Of a stretch of DNA of 10,767 bases, positions 1 to 5,513 are shown one piece after another. Both the position numbers and the translations under genes were made by a program. Source of the stretch: Planctomycetes bacterium RBG_13_46_10 (GTDB taxonomy: Bacteria; Planctomycetota; Phycisphaerae; Sedimentisphaerales; Anaerobacaceae); the NCBI GenBank assembly GCA_001824645.1, contig MHYD01000052.1, positions 1 to 10,767 on the forward strand. The letters are read 5' to 3'. The notes under the pieces are model-generated. The model made no database searches. It had not been told where the DNA came from and saw only the letters and a list, made by a program, of their open reading frames with translations. The stretch's first letter is position 1. Each line of letters begins with the position of its first letter.

Positions 1-97
1 TTTAGATTGGCCGGAACCGGCGACCATCGGCAGCGTGCCGCTTTGTGCAACCGATTTGCAATTCGTCGGCTTTGGAATAAGGATCGTCAACCAGTGA
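1..97 (+). CDS. Small lipoprotein, C-terminal part (continues from 10556 across the circular join)
   Basis: This is the end of the lipoprotein that starts at 10556. Because bases 1-84 repeat 10684-10767, the reading frame (codons beginning at base 2) continues to TGA at 95-97 and gives a 74-residue protein. The part here is the mature C-terminal half, with the residues ALDWPEPATIGSVP near its start, and shows no recognisable domain. The stop overlaps the GTG start of the next ORF at 94 (GTGA), typical of translational coupling. Confidence 0.7.
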   Translation, partial: LDWPEPATIGSVPLCATDLQFVGFGIRIVNQ

Positions 98-207
98 CCA
101 GAATAAAACGTATTCTGTCGGCTTTGTGGTGGGGCCTGGTAGCTTTATATGATGCACGGCTGATAGACGAAGAAATCAAACGCCAGGCTGGAATAAAAAT
201 TCGATGA
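94..207 (+). CDS. 37-residue membrane-associated peptide
   Basis: GTG start overlapping the upstream TGA by the GTGA pattern; it ends in TGA inside the ATGA that starts the next gene. The product has a basic N-terminus (TRIKR), a short hydrophobic stretch (ILSALWWGLVALY, about residues 6-18), then a charged tail (DARLIDEEIKRQ). It could be a single-pass or peripheral membrane peptide. An in-frame TTG at base 7 would lengthen it, but that extension reads through the lipoprotein gene in another frame and has no ribosome site, so I reject it. Function unknown. It sits between the lipoprotein and the winged-helix gene. Confidence 0.5.
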   Translation: MTRIKRILSALWWGLVALYDARLIDEEIKRQAGIKIR

Positions 208-506
208 CTGCTGATTTTTACAACACCGTCGGCGAAAAGGGGTCGCTGTTTGAGAACAGCAAGAAAAAGGCTCTAACTCAGCAGCATAAGATTCTGGATT
301 TTTTTCAGAGAGCGACAGGCCGGTTTTTTGGTCCGACCCAGATTCAGAATGAAGTATTACCAAATTGTCCACTAACTTCTATCAGGCGTGCAATGACGAA
401 CCTGACAACAGAAAAAAAACTCGTTAAATCTGACAACGTTTTTACTACCGGACGATATGGAAAAAGAGAACACTGCTGGAGATTGGCTCGATGCAACCCA
501 GGTTAA
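204..506 (+). CDS. Winged helix-turn-helix DNA-binding protein, candidate repressor
   Basis: 100 residues; ATG overlaps the previous stop (ATGA). After a polar, lysine-rich N-terminus (KKKALTQQ) the sequence reads as a compact winged helix: helix 1 about 26-37 (QHKILDFFQR), helix 2 about 44-51 (PTQIQNEV), recognition helix about 56-68 (LTSIRRAMTNL), then a beta-wing (LVKSDNVFTTGRYGKREHCWRL). Small winged-helix proteins of this form in phages are usually transcription regulators or replication accessory factors. It is the only clear regulator in the genome, and a dyad-containing promoter lies about 500 bp downstream, so a repressor or switch role is a reasonable inference. Its end overlaps the HNH gene by 16 nt. 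Confidence 0.65.
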   Translation: MTADFYNTVGEKGSLFENSKKKALTQQHKILDFFQRATGRFFGPTQIQNEVLPNCPLTSIRRAMTNLTTEKKLVKSDNVFTTGRYGKREHCWRLARCNPG

Positions 507-835
507 TTCAGTTGACACAAAACGAAGTGGCTCTTGTTGATGCAGCCGATTATCCAGAATTGTCTCGTTTCAAGTGGTTTGCAAAATGGACCGGCCGCAA
601 TGGTGCGATCTATGCAGCTCGCAGTCTGAAGAAAGACCACAAGACAAAGACGGTCTATATGCACAGGTTGATCACTGGGGCATTGGCAGGGGAGGAAGTT
701 GACCACGATGACGGCAAGACACTGAATAATCAGCGTGGCAATCTCAAAGTAACGACGAAGGCCGAAAATCTGAAGAACCGCGTTTATGGCAAGATCGGTG
801 CACGAAATCATAATGCCCTGGCGGCTGCTGTCTGA
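491..835 (+). CDS. HNH endonuclease (HNH_3 / homing-type), probably frameshifted at its 3' end
   Basis: 114 residues. The N-terminus (PRLIQLTQNEVALVDAADYPELSRF, with the following KWFAKW) matches the usual start of HNH_3-type phage and homing nucleases. Next come the catalytic signature MHRLI (His58), EVDHDDG (Asp71-His72), LNNQRGNLKV (Asn79-Asn84) and AENLKNR. Such enzymes cut DNA with a metal ion and often behave as selfish elements. Family members continue after 'ARNHNA' with a 'LTEEQV-E---L' DNA-binding tail. Here the frame runs into AAAV-stop, while a tail of that kind appears at once in the +1 frame (see 786-965). The ATG start is supported by CTGGAG upstream and by the family N-terminus. 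It overlaps the winged-helix gene in another frame. Confidence 0.8.
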   Translation: MQPRLIQLTQNEVALVDAADYPELSRFKWFAKWTGRNGAIYAARSLKKDHKTKTVYMHRLITGALAGEEVDHDDGKTLNNQRGNLKVTTKAENLKNRVYGKIGARNHNALAAAV

Positions 836-965
836 ATCCCAGGTCGTTGAAAAGCTCCAGGAGCTAAAAGAAACAGAGTTTCGAGCTGTGGCTTATTATT
901 TTAACTCCAAGCGTAATGTAAGCTCTGTCGCTGCTGCGATTTATGCCTGGTTTGGCAAGCTATGA
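786..965 (+). pseudogene. Out-of-frame C-terminal DNA-binding tail of the HNH nuclease, or a separate ~50-59 residue protein
   Basis: This frame is open from 774 to TGA 963-965, with ATGs at 786 and 813. From 828 it reads LLSESQVVEKLQELKE, then FRAVAYYFNSKRNVSSVAAAI and a WFGKL end. That resembles the 'NAKLTEEQVREIRRL...IA..FGVS...' helix-turn-helix tail seen on many phage HNH nucleases. The HNH frame upstream stops just after NHNAL at 835. A +1 shift near 815-828 would join the two into a roughly 155-residue protein. It may be a sequencing error, a real inactivating mutation, programmed frameshifting, or an independent small gene starting at 813. No ribosome site is obvious for a separate start. 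Confidence 0.45.
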
Positions 966-989
966 TTATCTGTAACAGAATTTTTTGAG

Positions 990-999
990 AATCATGATT
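990..999. promoter_or_regulatory. Palindrome AATCATGATT followed by T-run
   Basis: Perfect 10-bp palindrome followed by T998-T1004, just upstream of the -35 box at 1006. It could be an operator half of the late promoter or a weak hairpin end for the upstream operon. Nothing in the sequence decides between these. Confidence 0.3.
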
Positions 1000-1005
1000 T
1001 TTTTC

Positions 1006-1033
1006 TTGAACCTATGCGTCACGCAGCTATAAA
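1006..1033 (+). promoter_or_regulatory. Sigma70-like promoter for the virion operon, with operator-like dyad in the spacer
   Basis: -35 TTGAAC (1006-1011), 16-bp spacer, -10 TATAAA (1028-1033); predicted start near 1040. The spacer holds the perfect dyad TGCGT-C-ACGCA (1015-1025), in the classical position for a repressor or spacer-binding activator. It lies between the regulatory arm and the capsid operon. The hairpin at 1045-1088 follows directly, so transcripts from this promoter would begin with that structure. Confidence 0.5.
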
Positions 1034-1044
1034 CTTGTTCTCTC

Positions 1045-1088
1045 AAGGTCGGGCAACGGCAACACTGTGCCGTGTTCGGCCTTTTTTT
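1045..1088 (+). terminator. Intrinsic terminator / leader hairpin
   Basis: Outer stem AAGGTCG (1045-1051) pairs with CGGCCTT (1077-1083), with one G-U pair. Inner stem ACGGCA (1056-1061) pairs with TGCCGT (1068-1073), with loop ACACTG. A T-tract follows to 1088. This is a good intrinsic terminator for transcripts coming from the packaging/HNH arm. Because the promoter at 1006-1033 starts just before it, it could also act as an attenuator for the capsid operon. Confidence 0.6.
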
Positions 1089-1120
1089 GTTGTCGTTGCC
1101 AGCAAGGGATTGTTGGTATC

Positions 1121-1138
1121 TTTTTAAGGGACGAAAAA
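1121..1138 (+). promoter_or_regulatory. Weak hairpin presenting the ribosome site of the 40-residue membrane protein
   Basis: TTTTT (1121-1125) and AAAAA (1134-1138) flank the loop AAGGGACG, which carries the Shine-Dalgarno AAGGG; ATG follows at 1139. The stem is A-U only and weak by itself. It is listed because stronger hairpins occupy the same position at other genes. Confidence 0.35.
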
Positions 1139-1261
1139 ATGAAGTTTGAATTTCCGAATCTGTCATTCATCGGCAAGTTTCTGCTGGTACTTGTGGCTCT
1201 TTCGGTAGTGATGAAAATCCTGCCGGTGCCCGACAGCGTTAAGCAGTATCTCCGCATATAA
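1139..1261 (+). CDS. 40-residue single-span membrane protein
   Basis: ATG at 1139 is preceded by AAGGG 9 nt upstream, which I prefer to an in-frame GTG at 1067 that lies inside the terminator hairpin. The peptide has a short amphipathic N-terminus (MKFEFPNLSFIGK), one hydrophobic span (FLLVLVALSVVMKIL, about residues 14-28) and a polar tail (PDSVKQYLRI). It is the first gene after the late promoter, just before the capsid gene. In membrane-containing jelly-roll phages, small one-span proteins in this position are often internal-membrane virion components. That role is inferred; no family was recognised. Confidence 0.6.
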   Translation: MKFEFPNLSFIGKFLLVLVALSVVMKILPVPDSVKQYLRI

Positions 1262-1307
1262 TCGTTTGGTCGATTGAACGGAGAAAAACAGTAAAACACT
1301 TTTTTCT

Positions 1308-1323
1308 TGCGAAAGGATTCGCA
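1308..1323 (+). promoter_or_regulatory. Hairpin presenting the capsid gene's Shine-Dalgarno in a tetraloop
   Basis: TGCGAA (1308-1313) and TTCGCA (1318-1323) form a perfect 6-bp stem, extendable by a T-G pair, with the tetraloop AGGA (1314-1317). AGGA is the Shine-Dalgarno core for the ATG at 1325, one base after the stem. It could protect or tune translation of the most abundant virion protein, or serve as a binding site for a translational repressor. Confidence 0.55.
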
Positions 1324-1324
1324 G

Positions 1325-2176
1325 ATGATACCAAAATTAGTAAAGCTGCAAAACGTCGATGGTATTGCCGGCAATGGGCGTCCGATCGTGAACCTGCCGC
1401 GTGCCAATATCTATCACGGCCTGTTTCTGTTATGCCGCACTTCGGCCGGCGTGCTATTGACCGAAGCCGAGATCGAAGCCGATATTACCAATATCCGCGT
1501 CCGCGTGGATGGTGATTTGAAGGTCGAAACGACGGCAGCGGTGCTGTTCGATTTATATCGATACTGGTATGCGATGAACGGAGCATACACAATTGCCGGT
1601 CAGATTCCGATTTTGTTTGTCCGTCCGAACCTGCAATTTGCCGCCGAGCGGTCACTATTAGCCTGGGGAATGGATGGCATCGAGAGCTTTAATCTGGAGC
1701 TTGATTTGGCGGCCACTTTAGCCAAAGTAGCCACGATCCAAATCTGGGCGTTGCAGGAAGTCGGGAAGCGCGCCCTGGGCCGTCACCTGTGTATTGGCAA
1801 ACATCCGAGAATCTTCGGCAGTACCGGCGTCCAGCAGGTCAGTGACATTCCGTATGGTGACGTTGATAATCTCATATTGGCCGACCATATCACTGTCGGC
1901 AGCGGTGCGATTAGTGATGTCACCGTTCGGCTGAATCAGTCTGATGTCTGGCAGGAACTTCAGAACGATTTGAATAAATTGGTCCTCAACTGCGTTGGCA
2001 GAACGGCACAAACCGGATATTTCCACCTGGATTTTGCACAGTTTAACGACCGTACCGCCTATCTGCCGAGCGGCGGTCTGTCGAGCTTGCAATACGACAT
2101 AAATTTCTCGACACAGCCCAACAATTATATTATCTACCGGGAAGAGATTCGCGGAGCAACAAAACCGGCTGCTTAG
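1325..2176 (+). CDS. Double jelly-roll major capsid protein (PM2 P2-like)
   Basis: 283 residues; PM2 P2 is about 270. ATG 1325 follows AAAGGA by 7 nt; an in-frame TTG at 1307 lacks a ribosome site. From memory of PM2 P2, the order of motifs matches: an N-terminal 'L-NV--IAGNGRP-VNLP----Y' strand pair (8-30), 'DITNIRVRVDG' (53-63), an aromatic 'LFDLYRYWYAMN' helix region (74-85), 'IPILFVRPNL' (94-103), 'ERSLLAWGMDGIESFNLELDL' split around the central strands (108-128), then a second beta-rich domain (about 150-277) with 'YGDVDNLILADHI' and a 'GYFHLDF' strand. Two jelly rolls stand upright and form pseudo-hexameric capsomers over an internal membrane. It heads the structural genes and was assigned by pattern, not by search. 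Confidence 0.8.
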   Translation: MIPKLVKLQNVDGIAGNGRPIVNLPRANIYHGLFLLCRTSAGVLLTEAEIEADITNIRVRVDGDLKVETTAAVLFDLYRYWYAMNGAYTIAGQIPILFVRPNLQFAAERSLLAWGMDGIESFNLELDLAATLAKVATIQIWALQEVGKRALGRHLCIGKHPRIFGSTGVQQVSDIPYGDVDNLILADHITVGSGAISDVTVRLNQSDVWQELQNDLNKLVLNCVGRTAQTGYFHLDFAQFNDRTAYLPSGGLSSLQYDINFSTQPNNYIIYREEIRGATKPAA

Positions 2177-2188
2177 GAGGTCAATACA

Positions 2189-2575
2189 ATGGCACTTTTC
2201 GACTTCTTAACTCCGGTTGGTGAGTTTCTTGGCGACACTGCACAAGGTGCAACCGGCCTTTTAGGCGGAATGTTCGCACCAGCGGGGCAAACCGGGACGC
2301 CAACTGCTCAGACATCATCGACCACAAGCCCCTTATCAGACTGGCTGAATCAGGTCGGGATTTTAGTGAAAGATACCGTCGGGATTTGGAGGGACGTGTA
2401 TGGCACTATAAACCCACCTGATATTCCATCGCCAATAACAGCAGCGACACCGGCAGTGACATCGCCAACATATAACCCTAACATCAGCATAAGCGATTTA
2501 TTGCCGAATTTTAATTATTACCTTATCGGCTTTGGTGTAATTCTGTTGGTTATCGTATTTCTGCGAAAGGCTTGA
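2189..2575 (+). CDS. Minor virion protein with C-terminal membrane anchor (128 aa)
   Basis: ATG 2189 is preceded by a near-perfect AGGAGG (2175-2180), the strongest ribosome site seen in the window, implying high expression. The N-terminus is amphipathic and glycine-rich (FLTPVGEFLGDTAQGATGLLGGMF, given in two runs of under 20 in the sequence). The middle is Thr/Pro/Ser-rich and probably extended, with an amphipathic stretch WLNQVGILVKDTVGIWRDVY around 48-67. The C-terminus is one transmembrane span (YYLIGFGVILLVIVFL) ending in RKA. This layout fits a protein inserted in the internal virion membrane and touching the capsid shell. It is the first of three consecutive genes of this design. No named family recognised. 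Confidence 0.7.
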   Translation: MALFDFLTPVGEFLGDTAQGATGLLGGMFAPAGQTGTPTAQTSSTTSPLSDWLNQVGILVKDTVGIWRDVYGTINPPDIPSPITAATPAVTSPTYNPNISISDLLPNFNYYLIGFGVILLVIVFLRKA

Positions 2576-2579
2576 TGTT

Positions 2580-2831
2580 ATGTGGCCGCTTCTCTTAGCC
2601 GGAGCCGGTATTTTTGGTGAAGATGCGGGTTTGGGAGGTTTGTTTAGTATGGGCGGCGGCGGATTTATGGGCGGCGGGTCCAAAGCAAAGGTGCAACCCG
2701 CTACGTCAACTGGTTATTTTTATAGTGGGCCTTTTAATCCGATCGTCGGAGGTAGCGAGTTATCAGTAAGCGGTATCGGCCTGGTTGTTGTGGCGATTCT
2801 GTTAATTTTGGTTATTGTGAGACGTAAATAA
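2580..2831 (+). CDS. Glycine-rich small protein with C-terminal membrane anchor (83 aa)
   Basis: ATG at 2580, 4 nt after the preceding stop; the following gene's ATG shares the last A of its stop (TAATG), so translation is probably coupled. The N-terminus is hydrophobic (MWPLLLAGAGIFG), followed by a glycine-rich segment (GLGGLFSMGGGGFMGGG, 18-34), a polar linker, and a transmembrane span (GIGLVVVAILLILVIV) ending in RRK. It is probably a virion membrane protein. No family recognised. Confidence 0.65.
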   Translation: MWPLLLAGAGIFGEDAGLGGLFSMGGGGFMGGGSKAKVQPATSTGYFYSGPFNPIVGGSELSVSGIGLVVVAILLILVIVRRK

Positions 2832-3238
2832 TGGGTTCTTGGTCACAGACAGTACAAAAGGACCAGCGGGCAATTATCGAAGGGGCTACTGTTGCCACAT
2901 CGCCTGAATCATTGATCACGCTGCCAAATTCACAAGGAATTTTCATAGGTCAGCAGGCAACGTATGCTCCGAACATAAACCAGCAGTTTACGCCTGAAGT
3001 GGCAGGGACCATCGCAGATTTTCTCGAATACAGTGTCGAAATCGCCCGCGAAGCCTGGGGCAATACGGCCGAGTCCATCGAAGGTATTTTTGCACTTGCG
3101 CAGGCTATGCAAAAAGAGGCAACTGCTGCACGCGAACAGGCGGTTGAAAAAGAACAGGGACCAATACCTGTTGAGACTAAATATATTCTTTACGCCGTTG
3201 TAGCCATAATCGGCGTAATGATATGGAAAAAGAGGTAG
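2831..3238 (+). CDS. Minor virion protein with helical body and C-terminal membrane anchor (135 aa)
   Basis: ATG overlaps the previous TAA by one base. The N-terminal half is polar (SQTVQKDQRAIIEGATVA). Residues about 57-105 are likely helical and rich in Ala/Glu (EVAGTIADFLEYSVEIAREA, then EGIFALAQAMQKEATAAREQ). The C-terminus is a transmembrane span (YILYAVVAIIGVMIW) ending in KKR. It has the same anchor-plus-basic-tail design as the two preceding genes, with which it forms a tight block. A scaffold linking membrane and capsid is the likely role, by inference from position. Confidence 0.65.
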   Translation: MGSWSQTVQKDQRAIIEGATVATSPESLITLPNSQGIFIGQQATYAPNINQQFTPEVAGTIADFLEYSVEIAREAWGNTAESIEGIFALAQAMQKEATAAREQAVEKEQGPIPVETKYILYAVVAIIGVMIWKKR

Positions 3239-3241
3239 ATT

Positions 3242-3847
3242 GTGCCAAAATCATTTTTTGAGCCTATGACTTTGACGATACCGGCGGGCAGCTTACGCCA
3301 AGTGCCGTTTCAGGCGAATTTTGTCACGCTGCTGGAGAACAATCTAAGCACTAATCCCCAGGTTGGTATCGGACAGGCTTATAGGGGGACATTGAAAAAA
3401 GGAATCAGCGTAGAGCTGCCGGAGGGCGAGCACTTTACTTATATCCAAATTTATAATCCGGCTGCGTCTGATATGACAATCGAGATCGCTTTCAGCATAG
3501 GCCGGATAATTGATAACCGGCTTGTGTTGGAAGGAACCATTGACGTTAATGATACGGCTGCGTCCTTAGTATCACCCGTACCGATAACTCTTAATGCCGG
3601 CAATTCGTATTCTGGCAGCATTCCCGCAAACGTGGACCGAAAATCATTGTTAATTTCTGTTGTTACGCCTGGCAACGACAATGTTGCATTTGGAGACGAG
3701 AATGTTGACGTTGGAACTGGGCGTGGGCTATTGAGAAATGGTTATGAAAACAGTGGTGTTTTGACACCGTTAGAGCTAAAAACTTCTGGCATAGTCTATA
3801 TGGAAGCCGAGGGTGACGCCGTAGTAAGTTACGTTGAGCTAATCTGA
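3242..3847 (+). CDS. Beta-rich virion protein, candidate vertex (penton) or spike base
   Basis: 201 residues from a GTG start 3 nt after the previous stop, with AGAGG upstream. The sequence is almost all short beta strands: MTLTIPAGSLRQVPF, a LLENNLSTNP loop, ELPEGEHFTYIQIYNPAASD (50-75 region), then after a 'VNDTAASL' hinge a second beta region with SYSGSIPANVDRKSLLISVV and VVSYVELI at the end. No membrane span or signal peptide. Its place among membrane-anchored virion genes suggests a vertex protein, since corticovirus-like capsids need a pentameric one. No direct sequence match is claimed. Confidence 0.6.
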   Translation: MPKSFFEPMTLTIPAGSLRQVPFQANFVTLLENNLSTNPQVGIGQAYRGTLKKGISVELPEGEHFTYIQIYNPAASDMTIEIAFSIGRIIDNRLVLEGTIDVNDTAASLVSPVPITLNAGNSYSGSIPANVDRKSLLISVVTPGNDNVAFGDENVDVGTGRGLLRNGYENSGVLTPLELKTSGIVYMEAEGDAVVSYVELI

Positions 3848-3851
3848 TAAT

Positions 3852-4343
3852 ATGTTATTACCTAATTTGACAGAGATTGACCCGACAGTTACAACGGGAG
3901 CCGCCGTTGTGATTGATGAAAATACAACAGTCCTGCCTGGCGACAGGGTGCGATTCACTTTTCGCCTGGTTATGCCGGGGGCTTTCGGAGAAATCGAAAA
4001 AGCAATTCTTGAAAATCGTATAACGGACAAGTATCCGCTGAAAATTCTCGGCACAAAGACTACACGGGAGATCAGCGGAACGTGGTATTATATCGTATTG
4101 TGTCGCGTCTTGTATCCTGAAGAGATGCCCCCCGAAATGGAACAGGCTGCCGGTCCGCTGGTTATCGGCCTTGTGGTAACCGGCATAGTGGCGGGGGGAC
4201 TGTTCGGTTACTTGTGGCTGACCAAAATTGAAAAGATAACGGATTCGCCGGCAGGCGAGGTCGCTTTGGCGGGCGTAGGTGCTGCCGGCGTCGGCATAGC
4301 AGTAATAGCAGTGATTGTATTGCTCGGCAAGCTTAGGCAGTGA
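3852..4343 (+). CDS. Two-span membrane virion protein (163 aa)
   Basis: ATG 3852, 4 nt after the previous stop; its own stop overlaps the next GTG (GTGA). Residues 1-95 form a soluble beta-rich domain (VTTGAAVVIDENTTVLPGD, VRFTFRLVMPG, TWYYIVLCRVLYP). Then come two hydrophobic spans: about 101-124 (GPLVIGLVVTGIVAGGLFGY) and about 138-158 (LAGVGAAGVGIAVIAVIVLL), joined by a charged loop (KIEKITDSPAGE). A protein of the internal virion membrane, perhaps part of a DNA-delivery complex, is a fair inference. Confidence 0.6.
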   Translation: MLLPNLTEIDPTVTTGAAVVIDENTTVLPGDRVRFTFRLVMPGAFGEIEKAILENRITDKYPLKILGTKTTREISGTWYYIVLCRVLYPEEMPPEMEQAAGPLVIGLVVTGIVAGGLFGYLWLTKIEKITDSPAGEVALAGVGAAGVGIAVIAVIVLLGKLRQ

Positions 4344-4645
4344 CCAAAAGACGCAAGCAATGGCAAGATTATCGCGTTACAAGGCCGTCGATAACGATTA
4401 TTGGATTACAGGCCGATGTCTGTTATCGCGGTCCGCGTCACGCATGCCGAAATGCGATTCTTAAAGCGTCACCGACCAACATCGGATATTGCTGGATAGA
4501 GATCGGCAGGGCGGCTGTTGAAAATGAGTGTTGGCCGCTCCAGCCTAACGAAACGATAGCAATGCCGATAACGAGAACGGATCAGATAAATGTTTTATTC
4601 GATGTTGAAGATGATCGATTGTTTGTGTTATTCGATAATTGGTAA
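4340..4645 (+). CDS. Small soluble beta-rich protein (101 aa), unknown
   Basis: GTG start overlapping the upstream TGA. Basic N-terminus (TKRRKQWQDYR), then short strands (SITIIGLQADVCYRG, WIEIGRAAVENECW) and a terminal INVLFDVEDDRLFVLFDNW. Three cysteines (in DVCYRG, RHACRN and GYCWIE) and a fourth in NECWP could form disulfides or bind metal. It directly precedes the adhesin gene, so a spike-stalk or adaptor role is possible. No family recognised. Confidence 0.6.
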   Translation: MTKRRKQWQDYRVTRPSITIIGLQADVCYRGPRHACRNAILKASPTNIGYCWIEIGRAAVENECWPLQPNETIAMPITRTDQINVLFDVEDDRLFVLFDNW

Positions 4646-4648
4646 TTT

Positions 4649-5209
4649 ATGACAGGCAATCCCTTTAATGCCTCTGGGGCAGCAGCATTTTCAGAAGTCT
4701 TGTCGCGTGGCTTGCCAAAAACGGGCCAAGTGACTTGTTATATGGAGAGCGATGATGGTTATTTTCAGGCGGGCTGGTGGCAGGGTTTGTTTGTCGAGAA
4801 TAACAGGAGCCGGTTTATCACCGAAAAACTCTATGGAGTCAATGTTGTTACCGACCGTGCAACGGGTCTAATGTGGGCGGCTGATGGTGACGGTGACGGG
4901 TGCGGCGGCGGTTCTGACTATATTTGGGCCGATGCGATTCTTTATTGTCAAAATCTTAACTTTGCCGGTTTTACCGATTGGCGTTTACCGAATGTGTTTG
5001 AGCTTTTCTCGATTTGCAATGCGCAAAAGCGTAATCCGTGTGTGGATACTTCTATTTTTCCGAATACACTTGCCAGTGCTTATTGGACGAGCACTACGCG
5101 CAAGTATTACACTATTTATGCCAGTGTTATTGACTTTATGGAGATATTTGTCAGTTATCTTAACAAAGCTGATGAATACAGGATTAGGGCGGTACGCGGC
5201 GGTTTATAA
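4649..5209 (+). CDS. Receptor-binding adhesin with Lcl/DUF1566 C-type-lectin-like domain
   Basis: 186 residues. The N-terminal ~65 residues probably attach it to the virion. From residue 69 it follows the Lcl_C/DUF1566 signature closely: DRATGLMW (69-76), an acidic DGDGDGCGGG loop (79-88), WADAILYCQNL (93-103), AGFTDWRLPNVFEL (106-119), FPNT (137-140), YWTSTT (145-150) and the terminal RAVRGG (180-185). This is a C-type-lectin/formylglycine-enzyme-like fold used by phages and bacteria for surface display, and a common target of diversity-generating retroelements. It is likely the host-binding spike. The segment 145-180 sits where variable regions lie in retroelement targets, but no reverse transcriptase is in this genome. 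Confidence 0.8.
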   Translation: MTGNPFNASGAAAFSEVLSRGLPKTGQVTCYMESDDGYFQAGWWQGLFVENNRSRFITEKLYGVNVVTDRATGLMWAADGDGDGCGGGSDYIWADAILYCQNLNFAGFTDWRLPNVFELFSICNAQKRNPCVDTSIFPNTLASAYWTSTTRKYYTIYASVIDFMEIFVSYLNKADEYRIRAVRGGL

Positions 5210-5212
5210 GCT

Positions 5213-5410
5213 ATGGCTGGTCACACTGTTAAATATGAAAATCAGACAATGATTGTCACACACCCAACCGGAGTAGTGGACAAATACAGCATAGAAGAAC
5301 TTAACAGCATAAAGACTTATCCTGTCCAGATTATGGTTCGATTAACGAATGAAATTCAGAAGCTGGATGATCATATTGTCAATTGTCAAACGTCGGTTGG
5401 CTCAGGCTGA
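5213..5410 (+). CDS. 65-residue protein following the adhesin, possible adhesin chaperone/coiled coil
   Basis: ATG 3 nt after the adhesin stop. It begins with two strands (HTVKYENQTMIVTHPTGVV), then a helix-prone segment (YSIEELNSIKTYPVQIM and VRLTNEIQKLDDHI). Small proteins with 'VKY...L.I......Y..EEL' plus a coiled coil are common downstream of phage spike genes. The frame stops at TGA 5408-5410 in a Ser/Gly run, while the coiled-coil character seems to continue in the +1 frame (5367-5513), so the gene may be longer or frameshifted. No named family. Confidence 0.55.
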   Translation: MAGHTVKYENQTMIVTHPTGVVDKYSIEELNSIKTYPVQIMVRLTNEIQKLDDHIVNCQTSVGSG

Positions 5411-5513
5411 AAAGCAAGGTCTTAATGGTCAGACCGGTCGGAGATCGGCCCTTAGAATCGAAATACGAAAGCGGTTTTTTGTAAAGGAGTGCAAAAAATG
5501 CAAAAAGGACTAA
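5367..5513 (+). CDS. Possible 48-residue basic peptide, or frameshifted end of the 5213 gene
   Basis: ATG 5367 to TAA 5511-5513, overlapping the 65-residue gene in another frame and the start of the lipoprotein gene. It fills the only gap in an otherwise continuous operon. The peptide is strongly basic with helical character (IVKRRLAQAEKQGLNGQ, then RSALRIEIRKRFF) and ends in a lysine/cysteine tail. No clear ribosome site is seen, so either a frameshift extension of the upstream gene or a chance open frame remains possible. Confidence 0.3.
   Translation: MIILSIVKRRLAQAEKQGLNGQTGRRSALRIEIRKRFFVKECKKCKKD
5475..5498 (+). promoter_or_regulatory. Hairpin presenting the Shine-Dalgarno of the 5498 lipoprotein gene
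   Basis: TTTTTTG (5475-5481) and CAAAAAA (5492-5498) are perfect inverted repeats around the loop TAAAGGAGTG, which holds the strong Shine-Dalgarno AAAGGAG. The last paired A is the first base of the ATG start codon. Confidence 0.5.

Noticed and set aside
1027..1407. 126-residue minus-strand open frame over the late promoter and capsid start
   Set aside because: It spans the terminator, promoter and two genes on the + strand; shadow frame without ribosome site.
4884..5252. 122-residue + strand frame inside the adhesin gene
   Set aside because: It is a shadow of the Lcl adhesin, whose family motifs are unmistakable in the other frame.
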